Origin: Spongospora subterranea f. sp. subterranea | Lineage: Eukaryota; Endomyxa: Phytomyxea; Phytomyxea; Plasmodiophorida | Length of the DNA: 64,000 nt | Assembly (NCBI GenBank): GCA_049724395.1 | Contig: JAUGWO010000063.1 | Coordinates: 62,001 to 126,000 of the forward strand | Direction: 5' to 3' | Part shown: one piece after another, positions 35,680 through 46,713 of the stretch | Position numbering within the stretch: the first letter of the stretch is position 1 | How the letters are laid out: the number at the start of each line of letters is the position of its first letter | Position numbers and translations under genes: made by a program | Notes under the pieces: model-generated | What the model was told of the DNA's origin: nothing | The model's input: the letters and a program-made list of their open reading frames with translations, nothing else | Databases searched by the model: none

Positions 35680-36251
35680 CCAATTCCTGGATATCAGCCA
35701 AGGTGGCTGGAAGAGGTTGTACATATCAAAGTGTCAAGTCCTGCTGTGAACGCGATGTTCAAAAAGCGCCCTCTGACACTGAGAAGGCACTTGCAGAACC
35801 AGAACAATCGGCAGAAGCTGAAAAGGAAACCTATCTTACCATCGAGAAGCAAATCTGCCAACATAGATTGCACAAAGCATCAGCATTGACATAACAGGAT
35901 GACGTTCCAGGAAAGTGCACCATCTCATTTGGTAGATTTCAGGGGGAACGCGCAGTCAAAGTAAGCCAGACATGCTAGGCCGACGCCGTCCGACGTCGCT
36001 TGACCGATGGAGATGAGGTTTGCGGAGAGTCCGGGAACGAGCGATACTGGAGAGATGTTGATAATTCATCTACGGAAGCGGTGGCAGCTTCTCTCCATAT
36101 GATGTCAGGGATTTCAGTGGCCAAGCAGGCTTGCCATTGGAGGTCATGACCATCGCCGTTCAAGGTAATGAAGAGAGACCCTGACCCTTTGATCGGTGTT
36201 CAGATAATGCAGTATGGGCAGAGCTACTGTGAACCTGAGACGTTGGATCGC

Positions 36252-36584
36252 GAAATGCGATGCCTGGCATACTCATATAACAAGTATTTGAACTTACACG
36301 TTCAAGCTAGAACGCAGCATCAAGATCGACAGAATCTAGACTAACGCATTTGGCATTTACATGTCTCGGATGCTATGCGGCCTTCAAAACCAAGGACACT
36401 CTGCGGGATCACGTATCGACCTATCATCCTCGCGTGCCCTTGGTTTTAAAGACGCATAACATCCGAGACATGTTAATGGCAAAGGCGTTAGTCTAGATTC
36501 TGACGATCTTGATGCTGCGATGGCTTTGGCTTGAACTTGTAAGTTCAAATACTTGTTATGTGGGTATGCCAGGCATCGCATTTC
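36252..36584. repeat. Palindrome of two C2H2 zinc-finger gene fragments
   Basis: Arms 36252-36394 and 36438-36584 are inverted copies with a 43-base loop. Each arm encodes, outward to inward, MRCLAYSYNKYLNL (or MRCLAYPHNKYLNL) then a C2H2 unit, on the plus strand FTCLGCYAAFKTKDTLRDHV followed by STYH (C-x2-C-x12-H-x4-H). The two fragments face each other with the finger at the centre. The same arrangement in the palindrome 600 bases upstream suggests both come from one parent element. Confidence 0.8.
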
Positions 36585-37052
36585 AACCAGATCGTCCTCA
36601 TCCTCCCAGTCGCGTAAACATGGGCTATCCCGCGGTGTACATCCCGAACATCGCGATCGCCAGTTCCGGGGATAGATATATCGAAACCTCACTATCTCGC
36701 ATCGTCAACCAACACTCAATAGTGATTTGCGGTGCCCAATTCCCCCATGGCCCCTAGACTTGAGTGAGTGGGTGGCTATTGCCGTGTAACGATCAGACTC
36801 GCCCCACTGCAATAAACTTCGTTACGGTCATATATCGTTACAATGACGGCAGTTCCATATATCTATAACCGCTGTGTCAGGCCGTAATCGCAAGTAATCG
36901 GGGGTCTGTCATCGTCATGATGGTTTCCCGAAAGTAAGGCCGCGCCCGGCAACCGTCATGAAAAAGGCCAGGTCCGTAGATTGAAGGATTTCCATAGCGA
37001 AGTCTGCCAACGACCGAGAAATTCGCCGTGAATCGGAAACTGTCAGGGCATC
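36585..37052. promoter_or_regulatory. Upstream region of the Tim9-like gene
   Basis: About 470 bases. Three GTAAC/GTTAC words occur between 36785 and 36845 (GTGTAACGAT, CGTTACGGTC, CGTTACAATG). No coding frame is convincing. The promoter role is inferred from position. Confidence 0.3.
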
Positions 37053-37648
37053 ATGAACTCGTTCGGGGTGCAGGGTCAGCTGTCGGAAGTGGAGAATGCG
37101 AGATTAATGGATGATCTGCAAGAGATGCAGATCAAAGATGCACAGCGGATGTATAACGATACGGTGCAACGCTGCTTTATACGCTGTGTTGACAACTTCA
37201 GGGGGAGGTAATCGTGACAAATAATTCACCCATTCGCTACTTTTATCATCTCATTTTTTTTTCTGGTATTAATCTAACCTTTTCGATTATATCCGCTGTC
37301 AAATCAACTACATGTTTTCTCTGTGTCCTCACATTTACGGTTGCGAGTTCATTGGATTTATTTAGGTCATAACAGCGACGCTGTTTTGTCGATATAATTT
37401 TCACTGATTTCGTCCATTATATGTTCGAAAAGTCAACGTAGTGTCTCTGATTGCTCTTCAGCTTCTTCTCAATTGTTTTGCTTCACAATCGAAGTTGACA
37501 CTTTCCTCCTTACAGGACCTTGGAGGCCGGTGAGCAGAAATGCATCAATATTTGCTGCGAGAAATCCATCAAATGCTTGCAGCGGGTTGGTGCTCGGTTT
37601 GCTGAACAAAACATGAACCAGCCTGGAATTCAGCCACCACCGTCATAA
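37053..37648 (+). CDS. Small Tim chaperone of the mitochondrial intermembrane space (Tim9-like)
   Basis: Two exons, 37053-37207 and 37516-37648, give 95 residues, the usual size of Tim8/9/10/13. The twin CX3C signature is complete: CFIRC within MYNDTVQRCFIRCVDNFR and CINIC within EAGEQKCINICCEKSIKCLQ, 15-16 residues apart, followed by RVGARFAEQNMNQPG, which fits the Tim9 helix and tail (R...RF.E...). These proteins form 3:3 hexamers with a partner such as Tim10 and escort hydrophobic precursors to the TIM22 or SAM complexes. Extra cysteines in CCEKSIKC are unusual. The 308-base intron is long for this locus. The start ATG gives an N-terminal stretch MNSFGVQGQLSEVENARLMD. Confidence 0.88.
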
Positions 37649-38168
37649 CCGTTGGCAATCATCTACAACCAATTATTGCATTACATTACTTTGCATTTTC
37701 TGTAATGGTCCACCTTTTGCTGCCGCAAAAGTGTTATTCCCTCAGTACCGACGCAATTAAATTCTGTTGAGTTTTTCTGTTTCCAGTATTTTTTTCGTAG
37801 GTTTGAATTTTTCAAAAATCATCAGCATTGAACAACTGAACGTCCCTGATGCTTGTACTGTTTGTTTAACATCCAAATGCGGAAATAGGTAAGTGTCGAG
37901 TCTCACTGCCCGCTCTCCAATGTTTGGTTCCACTATCTACCAGTTATGGCGCTTTTCTGTTAATCCCCATCTATACAAATATCGCCAAAAAGCTCACCTA
38001 GGAGCTGTCCCGCTATCGAATTCTGTTCCGTTTCTTGAGGAGAGCGATCGCTGTCAACTTAAGCCGGCTCAGGCATGCGATAAGGGCGAATTTAAACAAA
38101 TTCCAGATGTTGTCCCTTGTCCTTACACGTCAAACTCGATGTTCATGATTCGAATTTTGTTTATTGCT
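37649..38168. other. Intergenic region, nothing recognised
   Basis: Convergent spacer between the Tim9-like and MORN genes. A plus-strand frame at 37893-38258 overlaps the MORN 3' end and shows no domain; I regard it as chance. Confidence 0.4.
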
Positions 38169-38924
38169 TTATACCGCTGCGATATTCTGTTGGTTAGCCG
38201 GTATCCAAAACCCGGTTTCATTTCGGAACGTGTCGTTGTGGAAAATTCCAGTCCATGACTGGCCCCTGGTGTCTCTAAACACTCCTCGTCCATGCATCTT
38301 CCCATCAGTCCAATCCCCATCATAAGACGACAGGTCAGCCCAGACCATCTTCCCACGCCCATCGTATCGCCCGCCGTGAAATGTCCCAGAATACTTCGCG
38401 CCGTCTGCGAATGTGAACGTCCCTGTGCCTTCTATCACATCATGTGACCATTCGCCGTCGTATTCTTCGCCGTTGCCTCGGAAAACGCCCTTTCCGTGGC
38501 GCTGTCGTTTCTTTTCGGGTGTCGCATCTGGCGCGGAGGATGGTATCTCAACTTCAATAAACTCTCCATCTACGAGGAAATGGGACTGTGAGATTGCCGA
38601 TTTTCACCGATTTCAGACCCGGCCTCTAAGAGCAACGACGGATAAACGGTCGAAACAATGTCCAACGGGTTGACAGCCATGTAACATCATCGTGTTACTG
38701 TAGTGGTGACGAAATGAAACGTGACAAGCGTGTGGGGCCGTAACACAACTGCAACATTGCCAAATCCAAGAGTCTGTTACTTATACAGGCATACCGTAAC
38801 GTTGGTCGGTATCGGGAAACGTGAAATGGCCTTTCTGTGTAACGGGAACGGCAGGGATATCAGTCACGGGTGGTGCCACCTCTTCCTTCTTGGATTTAGC
38901 AGCGCCCGACGGTGGCGACGGCAT
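38169..38924 (-). CDS. MORN-repeat protein
   Basis: Contains four to five MORN repeats, short beta-hairpins that bind membranes or scaffold cytoskeletal structures such as flagellar radial spokes. In order: KGHFTFPDTDQRY (first exon), SHFLVDGEF, then HGKGVFRGNGEEYDGEW, GTGTFTFADGAKYSGTFHGG, GRGKMVWADLSSYDGDWTDG, and HGRGVFRDTRGQSWTGIFHN. Stop at 38169. I start at the ATG at 38924 (MPSPPSGAAKSKKEEVAPP) and join it across a GTATAAG...CACAG intron (about 38776-38585). The alternative is a start at 38680 (MAVNPLDI) with a shorter intron; the split first repeat favours the former. About 180 residues. The DNA upstream diverges to the SUN gene. Confidence 0.82.
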
Positions 38925-39349
38925 ATCGAGCTGCTACAGATGGCTTGGCAGGATCCCCTGTCGAGATCGATTTCCCCAAAATATCTTGTCGCTCAGGAGT
39001 TGATTGGATTATTCGCGTGGAAGTGCTGGTCCGGTTGAATAAACTGCAATGCGTTTTTAGTTGCAAAGACAGAATCGCAAATTCCCGTTTCACAAAATTG
39101 TCTTCTAAGGACCTTGTAAATGAACCATCGCTAATGAGTTTTCTCAACCAGCGAGAGTTTAAAGACGACAAGCAATCCCGTTGCCGATAACGTTCCTCGT
39201 TATGCCGATCCCCGCAGCACAAATGAAATCAATTCGGAAGAGATGAGATAGTTTTCTGTGACGATTTCGGGTCGAATGGAGTTTGTTCCCACGATCATTA
39301 CCGGGATCAATTCCATATACAGCGGGTGTTGGGTCGTAGCGGAAGGCAG
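38925..39349. promoter_or_regulatory. Divergent spacer, MORN / SUN genes
   Basis: About 425 bases between opposite starts. Open frames are short and uninformative. It should contain both promoters; no core motif is evident. Confidence 0.3.
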
Positions 39350-41214
39350 ATGGCGAAGAGAACCAGCACATCACAGAAGAGGGCGTCACCGGGAACTCCC
39401 GTTGACTCGATCGGCGAACAAGGCGAATCGTCCAGTTCGCAGTCGTCACCAGGTCGTCGTTCGGTCTCGTCTAGGGGACCACCACCCGTCCCCAATCCAC
39501 CACTCCCCAATCCATCATGGTAATGTTCTCACCCCGAGATGGCGTGTGTGCGATCCCGCACCACCATAGCCATAACGAGCATTGTGTCGTTTGACACAGG
39601 ATTGGCCACATACCCGGTATGGTCATCGTGGCGTGCCTGTTTGGCGCCATCACCTACCGACAGGCCGCCGAGATCCGCCACCTTTCCTCCCGTCTTGACG
39701 CGTTGCGTGTGCCCGACCCCGACATTGATTACAGCAACGTGGCGCTACAGCTGCGGGTACGCGATCTCGAGACTCAACAACAGCACCGCAGCCAAGATGG
39801 GTCACGACAAGTCTCTACAACAGCCAACATGGATGCCATTGCCTTACGTCGCGCCCTGTATCGTCTCGATGCAGATCGTACTGAACGTATTGATTATGCA
39901 TCGGAGGCCACGGGAGCCAGTATGTTGGTTTTATTATCCCCAATGTTTATTGAGTGTTGTCGCGTTGAAACACGTGTTGGAGTGAATGAGCTCCCTCATC
40001 GTCGAGATCTATCTCAGTGTTAACGATGTTGCGTGTTCGTGTTGATTGAGACAGGTGTTGTGATCGACACTAGGAATAAATCTATTGTGTGTGTGTGTGT
40101 GATTATGGCAGAGATTATATCAAGCTCAGGAATCCATTGGCCAACTGCCACTAGTCGTCTGTCACGGTACCTCATCCATTCCATGTTTTTAGTTGTTTTC
40201 AACGAGATGTCATTCTGAGCTCGGTATTGTTATACATTTGCTGTTTTCGATATATATAATCGTCTCGTAAGTCAGTTGAGTTATCATCATCAACAACCCA
40301 CGGCGGTGCCCAATCCCATATCTTGTGCCTCAACCGATCTGTTTTGGTTAGGTTATGGCTGTTCCCACCACATTCCGAATACGATATGCTGCGTCCCTCG
40401 ATGCAACTCGGCGATTGCTGGTATGTCATTTCTTCTTCAGCATTCCTTTTTTCGTGACCAACACGATAATCATGCACAATCCTAGCCATTGTCTCAATGC
40501 TCAAACCTAACTCGTAATTACATTGTATCGCACCGTGTTCTGTTAGAAGTGAATTGGTTCTGGGTCAACGGAGTGTGAAGGAGATTGTTGAGTTCCAATT
40601 GGCGGTAATCTGCCAGGTCAGGTCTAATATACGGTCCATCAGGCCAATGCCTGGTGCAACAGGTTGGGCAGTTATCCAGCTGTCCAACCCCATTCGGGTG
40701 GACGCCATCACCATTCAGCACGTCGCCCCAGAATCATCGCCGTATTTTACGTAATATCGCAAGTTGACTTCTTCCGAATTTCACCGTGTCGCCCGACCCA
40801 TTGGATGTCCTTTTCTTCTGTGATCAAACACAACTCAACAAGATTTTCCTGGCGATTGTTTAGGAAATATTCTGAAATTTCCCTGATTTAGATGGCTGTT
40901 GTTCTGATTGTTGATTTATTGTTCATGGAAGTTCAGTGGAATATTTCCCGAAATCAACGTCCAATGTTCTGTATAGGTCGGCGCCGAGATCGTTCAGCCT
41001 ATCTGCCTTTTGTGATGGCGAACAAGGAGCGGAAAAACTGGGTCATGGTGAGTACCTTCGACCTTCCAGTGCTGATGGAGTTTCAACGGTCCAGACCGTC
41101 GACTTCCCCAGGCCCTCGTCGTGCGTCACGTCCAAGGTGAACTTCACGGTTGAGGGCAACTTCGGAGCCGATGATTACACGTGCCTTTACAGGGTTCGAA
41201 TACATGGATCATAG
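39350..41214 (+). CDS. SUN-domain nuclear envelope protein
   Basis: Inner-nuclear-membrane component of the LINC complex, which connects nucleus to cytoskeleton through KASH proteins in the perinuclear space. Order of parts: a disordered nucleoplasmic N-terminus (MAKRTSTSQKRASPGTPVDS), one transmembrane helix with a basic flank (IPGMVIVACLFGAITYRQAA), a lumenal coiled coil (LRVRDLETQQQHRSQDGS), and the SUN domain across several exons. SUN pieces: RIDYASEATGAS, IISSSGIHWPTATS, PGATGWAVIQLSNPIRVDAI then TIQHVAPESSPY, TVQTVDFPRP, and the final DYTCLYRVRIHGS, nearly the family consensus YTCLYRFRVHG. Stop at 41212-41214. The ATG at 39350 is the first in frame. About seven introns, borders approximate. 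Confidence 0.9.
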
Positions 41215-41936
41215 AGCAATACTATATCCCATCCATCATCTGTTCTGTGTAGTCTGTGTTCACCACACCTCAGTGTGATTCGGGAGATCGAGCGCCAATC
41301 GTAGAAAAGCAATGTTCGTTTTTATGAACGTTTTCGTGCAATGATAGAGATTGGCTGTAGATGGGATTAGGACGTCGTTATATCAGAGATGATCCCCTCC
41401 TACCAATTCTCTTGACAGGATCAGGGCGGGGACCGCCTCGAATGGCGATGCTGTGGATTTGCACTGAGATTGGGAACAGCTTTGCGATTGGAAAAACAGT
41501 CGTGATCGGGCACATTATTGAATAACTCTGGTGAAATTGATGTTTTGCCAATCCGACCGCTGCAGTTTCTGTCTTCGACAGCGATGTATGAACAACTATT
41601 CGGGACTCGGCAACAATAATTGCCAGGATATGGTCAGGAACTGCAGTTGTTGAGTGTGGTTAAGCGAGGTGGAGCAGGAACAAACACAGGACATAATCAA
41701 CCAGATCAGTAGAACTGATGAGATCAACATCAAACTACATCGACGCGCGTTCGTCAGAACAAACCACGATCGGTTCTTGGGACTTTTGTGAATTACTCAC
41801 TGATTCATTCTGAGTTGAAAATGACCTTATGGGAACACGGTGTGAAAATCATGAAAACACAAGAAACGGCGAAACCCAGATGATGATGATAATATTTCAT
41901 GTTGTATTCCAGCAAGTAAGGCGACGGCCCTAGGAG
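41215..41936. other. Intergenic region upstream of CTF8
   Basis: About 720 bases without a credible gene; only short frames and AT-rich segments. Promoter of CTF8 expected at its right end. Confidence 0.4.
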
Positions 41937-42569
41937 ATGGCCACGACGGCGGCGGATTGTCAAAACAGGACGGCGGGGGCGGCTCGCGCATCCTCTGTTG
42001 GGGGGGCGGGACCGATCACCCCGATGCCGATTATGGTGACGATGGAGGACGGCGAACAAGGCTGGATCATGGTCGAACTGCAGGGGGAGCTGGAGATGTC
42101 GGCCAATATGACATTGCATGGTCAGGACCTTGGCCGCCTCGACCTTCAATCGGTAAACACGATCACGGTTTTCGGTCTCATGAAATTCACGTCAAATCGG
42201 GCGATTTTATTCCCATTGCCCTTCTTGCGTTGTTTCTTCAATTCGACCCTGAAAGTGTTCATTATTTTTACAAGAGGATTTTCATGTTCTCGTGCAGATT
42301 CACTGTTTGAAAACAATCGACATTTCATATAATTCTGTTGGCCATATATATATGTCCATATATTATTCAATTCCTAACAGTTGCTTGTGGTTGGACTATT
42401 TTTGCTGCAGGATGGCGTAGCTTGGTTGACGATCGGCAACCATAAACTGCAAGGGGCGATCGAAACTCTGCAAAAACCGTTGGCCGTTGCCAGCACACGT
42501 CGGCACGGGGACGGCGAGGATATCAGGTTCCCCCGGATGCCGCCGAACTTGTCATTGCCACCCCGTTGA
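41937..42569 (+). CDS. CTF8: CTF8, subunit of the alternative clamp loader CTF18-RFC
   Basis: Small subunit that, with DCC1, binds CTF18 and links the PCNA loader to polymerase epsilon; needed for sister-chromatid cohesion. Two exons, 41937-42152 and 42411-42569, give 124 residues, the usual size. The family signature is WIMVELQGELEMSANMTLHG then QDLGRLDLQS, and after the 258-base intron DGVAWLTIGNHKLQGAIETL followed by QKPLAVAST, matching family w.iiElQG.le......l.G..lG.l...d..p.L.IGnh.LeGk...L.kP.av. The C-terminus (RRHGDGEDIRFPRMPPNLSL) diverges. The N-terminus is Ala/Gly-rich, 30 residues, and probably flexible. Confidence 0.88.
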
Positions 42570-43046
42570 ACATCTGTTTGGCACCTCAGGAATAACGCCA
42601 ACCGCAGGGTTGAGATAAAAGGGTTCATTCGCCAGAAGTTCGTGTTCCGCCAGCGCCCATTCCCGATCACCAACGCCATATCATAGTTGATCAACGCGTA
42701 TCCACAATTGGCGATAACGGCTCCATGGTCTAACCTCAACCGCATCCAGTTCGACTCCAACTCACGTCCGGTTTTTTCTGATAAAATAATAGGTTGTTGA
42801 AAACAGGATTTTCGTGCGTGAAAGTCACGAGAGTTCGGGTGGTTCCGAATGTCCAAAGTGCCAACCGGTCGCCACCTGGCGAAAATCGCCGGTTGTTGGC
42901 GTTACACTGTATGGGGTAACCGAAATACCTACTGGTGTCGGGTACAAATGATGGACGTGACTGGTTCTGTTTTAGATTTTAAAAGGGTACTAGTTTACGA
43001 CATTCAGTTTACGTTCTGCAAAAGTGGTTTCAGAGGATTTGTTATA
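42570..43046. other. Region downstream of CTF8, no secure gene
   Basis: A minus-strand frame (42374-42856) covers part of this stretch and overlaps CTF8. Its part outside CTF8 reads like ordinary protein (LRLDHGAVIANCGYALINYD) but has no recognisable family, so I leave it unannotated. Confidence 0.3.
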
Positions 43047-43292
43047 AGTCTTTGGACAGTTATCGTCGGTTTGGTGCAGTCTTTGGACGGTTATCGTCGG
43101 TTTGGTGCAGTCTTTGGACGGTTATCGTCGGTTTGGTGCAGTCTTTGGACGGTTATCGTCGGTTTGGTGCAGTCTTTGGACGGTTATCGTCGGTTTGGTG
43201 CAGTCTTTGGACGGTTATCGTCGGTTTGGTCAGTCTTTGGACGGTTATCGTCGGTTTGGTGCAGTCTTTGGACGGTTATCGTCGGTTTGGTG
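43047..43292. repeat. 31-bp minisatellite, 8 copies
   Basis: The unit AGTCTTTGGACGGTTATCGT followed by CGGTTTGGTGC is repeated eight times head to tail. One unit, around 43228, lacks two bases, and the first has A for G. All other copies are identical, so expansion is recent. Because 31 is not divisible by three and no frame has a stop, all three forward frames stay open and show the same 31-residue cycle; this is a consequence of the repeat, not evidence of a gene. Confidence 0.95.
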
Positions 43293-43692
43293 CCATGGAT
43301 AGCATTCGGTAATACCTAAACATGATGAGAAAGTGATTCTCTCATCCGGGAGTTAACGGCTCAGAGTTCGCCTGCCGCCCTGCAGATGCTGCTGTGTATT
43401 GGGGGAAGGAGGGAGAATTGTTGGAATATAGAGCCGTGTATTAGAGGAGAAAAGAGAGAGCGACAAAGCAGGTCGAACGGAAGCTCCAGGGGGACAATCG
43501 CATAGGGTCAAAGCATTACACCTTCGATAAACAGCCCCAAAACGTTTATGCATCATGCGGTAGAACAACGCACCTATCAAATGCAGAACTAAATCACAAC
43601 AGGAAAGTTGGATTGGTTGGAGAGGATAATCTGGTATCTGAACCAAGATTTATGACACATAGACAGGGGTTTTGATGATGAAGGCGAACGGG

Positions 43693-44033
43693 ATTGAGTA
43701 AGTCTAACACATTGGCCCTGTTCTCTGGAATCAATCGATCGGCTGATCACATGAATCGAAGTAGATAGGTATTTCTTCTTTGTCTTGTTTCCTGTAGGGT
43801 TTGGAATCAAAACCTGGAATTGATTATAATGAATACATGACGTAGCTGATCTAGGGGGATCAAGTCGTGAACATGGAGTGGTTTACCTACTACGACATGC
43901 CCATCGTATATCATGACATTCTAAGAAACAAACATGAAAAAGAGGGAAAAACCTATCTACTTCTATTCATGTGATCAACCGATCGATTATTTCCAGAGAA
44001 CAGGGCCTATGTGCAATGTGTTAGACTCACTAG
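43693..44033. mobile_element. Foldback / MITE-like inverted repeat element
   Basis: The left arm (about 43696-43785) contains GTCTAACACATTGGCCCTGT, then TCTCTGGAATCAATCGATCG and CACATGAATCGAAGTAGATA. The right arm (about 43936-44030) holds its reverse complement with few changes and a 6-base insertion. The loop of about 150 bases is non-coding. Total 0.34 kb, typical for a non-autonomous DNA element. No flanking target duplication could be fixed. Confidence 0.7.
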
Positions 44034-44316
44034 ACCCGTTCGTCTCATCTTTGACTCTGAACTCATCCTTGCCCGTTTAGCGAAACGGCGCTACTGTTGC
44101 GCCATTCCTCCAATGCGAGCCCTCAAGTTGTTGGGATTGCTGCTTGTGGCCATCAGACCGACCCGAACTGCGACAATCGAACCTTGGGTCGGTTGCCACG
44201 AACCGCTTGGCTCAGGTCAGGCCAATGCCGCCACAACAATCGCCTCATGGACTTCATCGGTATGGATGGCGGATTGTCGCTCCAAAGAATTGCCTGAATT
44301 CTGAGATCATTGGTCC

Positions 44317-46272
44317 TTGCAGGACACCATGGCGCAATCGCAGGAATGGGCAATGCTCCTTGATGAGCCCCACAAGTTACACTTTCCAGTATTCGAATAT
44401 TCGACATTGGAGGGGCCGCATGGCGAGTCCATGTTGGCGCGTGATATGTCCAATATCAACCGTGTCGATCAGTTTGGTGAATGTTCTTCGATGAATGTCG
44501 CCGCTCAGTTCATCTTCAAATAGAGATTCGGCTTGTTAAGTGCCTTTTTAGGAATGGGACTCGAGCCCGGGTTCGAAAATTGACGCGTCTCATATCAATA
44601 TCGATTCTCAACAGTTGAGCCAAGAGGGCGGGAACCTCGATTACCTTATCGATCCAGATCCAATTCCAACTGATTTGGAGATGTTGCCCTCAAAAAATTC
44701 TCTCGAGAATCTCGTGTTCGATAGCAGCAACGCCCATCAGTTTGATGACAGTTCTTTCACAGATTTAGCGGTTCAGTTCAAGTCCAACATTTGAATCGGT
44801 TTGCTAATTAGTTCGTCTTAGGATTGGAATCCGAGCACAACTTCAACCCGTGATGCATTTCGTATCAGTATTGATGGTCAACAGTCAATTGCAAGCGTAG
44901 AGGGCGAAACTTCCGATTGCCGCATCGGAGATGCGATTAATTCGAACACCCAGGCTGTTGACATTCGTAAAAAAATCGTGCGAGTAAGGGATTGCCGATG
45001 ATCGTGATCACCAATATCTGCTTATGGAGTACTAGAATGGATTTCCTGAGCACACCAAAAAAATATGTAACTCTCGTGATGCCAAGTACTTGGTGGCAAT
45101 GAGAATGCTCAGTCGGGTCCTAAACTGGGACCTGGATGAGGTCAAAGACTATGAGAGTCTCTGTGTGTTTCTGGTCAGAACTCTGGTTCCCCGCTCTGTC
45201 TGGGATGTGATTTTCAAAAACGGTATCGTCTGCTTAGGGAAAGGAGACGAATGCAGAACAGGTCGAATTTCACAACCGTGCCGCCATAACGGAAAACGTC
45301 ATGAAACTACTGTTGAGCGGCAGGTCAGGGCAGAATACCGATGAGGTCGGACAAAACAACATCGATGTTCCTCAACCTAGGCTTATCGCCCAGGCAACCA
45401 GCACCATGCAAAAACTGATCTTCATTTCTAATTTTGTTTTGAAACTGGTGGTTTCTTGCGCAAGATCGCCCTGCAAGATCAGACCTAATTTGAGTTATTG
45501 TCTCAAGCGCATATGTATCCCCGTCCTTCGATGTCTTGTGCAATGTTGTGGCAAAGACATGGACCTGTTCCAGGCACGTTGGGGAACGCCTTTCCTGCAC
45601 CGTAGTTTTGGAGTGAAATGCTGCCCCGGTCGTGGATCAAATCATGACACCTGCGGCTACAACTGGACGAAAATCGTCAGAAACCCTGTCAACAGGTCTT
45701 CATTCAACCTTTTTTTTTAAGAATCACTGATGAACATTTGCGCTTTCAGAGACAACTCCGGTTTATTGGATCTCAAAGCTCTTATTGTTGCTGTGCAAAC
45801 GTCAACAACCGCCGAAGAAAAGCTCAATCTGTGTCGTGAATTCAATGAGAAATACCGATCAAGTGACACCAATCCTCGACATGTTCTCCAATCATTTCAT
45901 GGCACGTCTCAGAAACCCATCTGGGGGTGTTATGTCCATCACTGTGGCCAAGATATAAGTGAATGGATTCGAAAATGGGGCGCTCAATTCACGCATGGGT
46001 CATTCGGCAGACGGAAATGTCATGGCTTGAAGTCCCTTAATTGCGGATCGATCGAGCCACTATTTGATATTCCAGCAAGACTTGAGCTTCGCCATAAATC
46101 AACCAGAGACCTCCTCCCGGCGCTTTCCGAAATTCTCAAAGAGTATGATCAGTTCGTGAATGAGAAAACCGCACCAATGAGATCGGCGCATCGGCGTTTA
46201 GCCACTTTGGTCAGCACATTGCTTTCGTCCTCTCAACAATTGTTTACATCATCATTGCGCTGGAAGTGTTGA
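44317..46272 (+). other. Unresolved gene or pseudogene with duplicated segments
   Basis: Several protein-like stretches follow one another on the plus strand. Two related acidic segments end in similar words (DQFGECSSMNVAAQFIF at 44450-44520; HQFDDSSFTDLAVQFKSN at 44730-44790), each followed by a stop and a T-rich AG. After a third stretch (FRISIDGQQSIASVEGETSD) comes MRMLSRVLNWDLDEVKDYES with LCVFLVRTLVPRSVWDVIFK at 45100-45220. Then two copies of a Cys/His domain: VLRCLVQCCGKDMDLFQARW with GTPFLHRSFGVKCC (45520-45630), and PIWGCYVHHCGQDISEWIRK with WGAQFTHGSFGRRKC (45910-46020). The last frame (45730-46272) is intact for 180 residues. No family recognised; a fast-evolving gene family or degraded element. 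Confidence 0.4.
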
Positions 46273-46305
46273 GGAATTTGTTCGGAGATGGGGAGATTCA
46301 GTACA

Positions 46306-46713
46306 CTACACTAAGTTCAGTCGCGATTGCTGTCCTGGACCAGACAAAAAGGAATCTGATATATGTCGATATAATTCTCTGTCAAGGTTAACTATGGGCT
46401 GTCCCTCCAATGCTCGTACAATGTTTGACACAAACCCAATTACTGAACAAAATGGGCAATAAATCGACTTGTGGATGTGGAATAGAACCGATTTTTTGTC
46501 GGAATACTCATAATGGGTTATGAAATACGGATTGGGAGATGTGATATATCGAGCCAACAATCGCAATAGAAGCGAATGTTTAACATTGACGATAACGGTC
46601 GAGGGAGTCTGTTGCAATATTTCACGTGAAGGGCAACGGTCAAGGTATTTATTCACAAATAACACGACATCGCCGACCACGACACCACTAATTTCATGAA
46701 TGTGGACCGTCAT
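46306..46713 (-). CDS. Hypothetical protein, 135 residues
   Basis: Intact frame from ATG at 46713 (MTVHIHEISGVVVGDVVLFV) to a stop at 46306. Alternating hydrophobic residues (STVIVNVKHSLLLRLLARYI) suggest a folded beta-rich domain, and CPFCSVIGFVSNIVRALEGQ includes a CxxC pair. No family recognised and no neighbour that helps. It could belong to a mobile element, given the surroundings. Confidence 0.4.
   Translation of the reverse strand: MTVHIHEISGVVVGDVVLFVNKYLDRCPSREILQQTPSTVIVNVKHSLLLRLLARYITSPNPYFITHYEYSDKKSVLFHIHKSIYCPFCSVIGFVSNIVRALEGQPIVNLDRELYRHISDSFLSGPGQQSRLNLV

Noticed and set aside
38681-38924. Separate 47-residue gene before the MORN gene
   Set aside because: Its end (GHFTFPDTDQRY) is the first half of a MORN repeat that the next exon completes, so one spliced gene is simpler.
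42374-42856. Minus-strand gene opposite CTF8
   Set aside because: Half of it is the complement of the CTF8 second exon; the remainder has no recognisable domain.
43047-43292. CRISPR array
   Set aside because: The units are directly contiguous with no unique spacers, and the genome is eukaryotic.
42849-43319. Protein-coding gene across the minisatellite
   Set aside because: The frame is open only because the 31-bp unit has no stop in any frame; outside the repeat it has no coding features.
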